In this document: positions 6,292-6,558 of the stretch, piece after piece
Numbering within the stretch: the first letter of the stretch is position 1
Layout of the letters: each line of letters starts with the position of its first letter
Position numbers and translations under genes: made by a program
NCBI GenBank assembly: GCA_030627335.1
Contig: DAOUSH010000022.1
Coordinates: 1 to 6,558, forward strand
Direction: 5' to 3'
Source: Dehalococcoidia bacterium
GTDB lineage: Bacteria; Chloroflexota; Dehalococcoidia; Dehalococcoidales; W693
DNA: 6,558 nt
The notes under the pieces: generated by a model
Database searches by the model: none
What the model was told of the DNA's origin: nothing
The model's input: the letters and a program-made list of their open reading frames with translations, nothing else

Positions 6292-6501
6292 ATGAAATAT
6301 CTTGTAAGTATGAAAGTCATCGAAGCTGCGGTTCCATATTCGCCGGAGCAGATTATCTCTTATTTAGAATAGATAGCTCTCCCATATGTCGAGACTTTAA
6401 TGAAATTGGAAGAAGAAAAGAAAATTCTAGTTGGCGGAGGCCCTGTTGGAAAGAGGGCAACCGTATTTATCATTGATGCAGCATATAATAGTGTAAAATA
6501 A
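6292..6501 (+). pseudogene. Broken small gene, possibly muconolactone-isomerase/YCII-like
   Basis: A strong GGAGG (6281-6285) six bases before ATG 6292 starts MKYLVSMKVIEAAVPYSPEQ, and the frame stops after 26 residues at TAG 6370-6372. The same frame then continues as coherent protein sequence (IALPYVETLMKLEEEKKILV, then GGGPVGKRATVFIIDA) to a TAA at 6499-6501. The pattern of an N-terminal strand, a helix, KILVGGGPVG and a strand VFIIDA resembles small dimeric alpha/beta-barrel proteins such as muconolactone isomerase or YCII-like families. The likeness is by eye only. Such proteins are commonly 90 or more residues long, so the final part (after AAYNSVK) also looks lost. TAG is the ordinary stop of several intact genes here, so a nonsense mutation (for example CAG to TAG) is the simplest reading; readthrough or a sequencing error is possible. 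Downstream, 6502-6558 is AT-rich with nothing recognisable. Confidence 0.55.
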
Positions 6502-6558
6502 TCACCACTTAAAAACCTCTAATCAAAATATATATTATTTTACCCTATATTTCAAAGT

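Noticed and set aside
6370..6372. Pyrrolysine insertion at TAG
   Set aside because: TAG is the normal terminator of several complete genes in this window, and no PYLIS-like element or pyl gene is visible. A nonsense mutation is simpler, though readthrough was kept as a possible check.
6273..6476. A 67-codon open frame on the plus strand starting at ATG 6273
   Set aside because: Its start lies before the strong GGAGG, has no ribosome binding site of its own, and its product has no protein-like pattern. The frame at 6292 has the ribosome binding site and coherent sequence.

Overview
The window looks like a bacterial chromosome segment with a moderately GC-rich, ordinary core (about 530-6250) between two visibly AT-rich edges. 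The gene families and their order (lepB, an orotate phosphoribosyltransferase, a COG4741 membrane nuclease-like protein, a SIMPL-domain lipoprotein, then a ribD-ribE-ribBA operon) suggest an anaerobic Chloroflexota lineage such as Dehalococcoidia. This assignment rests on the look of the proteins and was not tested by a search.

Layout. At 1-498 (+) is the 3' part of an AT-rich gene, cut by the left window edge, whose product carries an R-x4-H motif of the kind found in HEPN ribonuclease domains. From 2190 down to 529 (-) runs a three-gene unit: signal peptidase I (lepB), an orotate phosphoribosyltransferase (pyrE) with no canonical start codon at its proper N-terminus, and a membrane-anchored COG4741-type protein. 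A divergent intergenic region (2191-2384) separates this unit from a SIMPL-domain lipoprotein gene (2385-3134, +), which ends at a strong hairpin terminator (3180-3210).

The riboflavin operon follows at 3283-6251 (+). RibD deaminates and reduces the early pathway pyrimidine, RibE is riboflavin synthase, and RibBA makes both pathway entry products: the GTP-derived pyrimidine and the ribulose-5-phosphate-derived four-carbon unit. Lumazine synthase (ribH), often the last gene of such operons, is not seen before the window ends. The ribD promoter is placed so that transcription may begin at or next to the start codon, so the message may be leaderless. No FMN riboswitch is visible.

After ribBA, a strong ribosome binding site sits inside a small hairpin and leads into a short AT-rich reading frame (6292-6501). 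This frame reads as a coherent small protein but is broken by an in-frame TAG, and is probably a decayed gene.

No clear new multi-gene system is present. The points most worth a second look are the unusual pyrE start, the interrupted gene and SD-masking hairpin at the right end, the HEPN-like fragment at the left end, and the possibly leaderless ribD.
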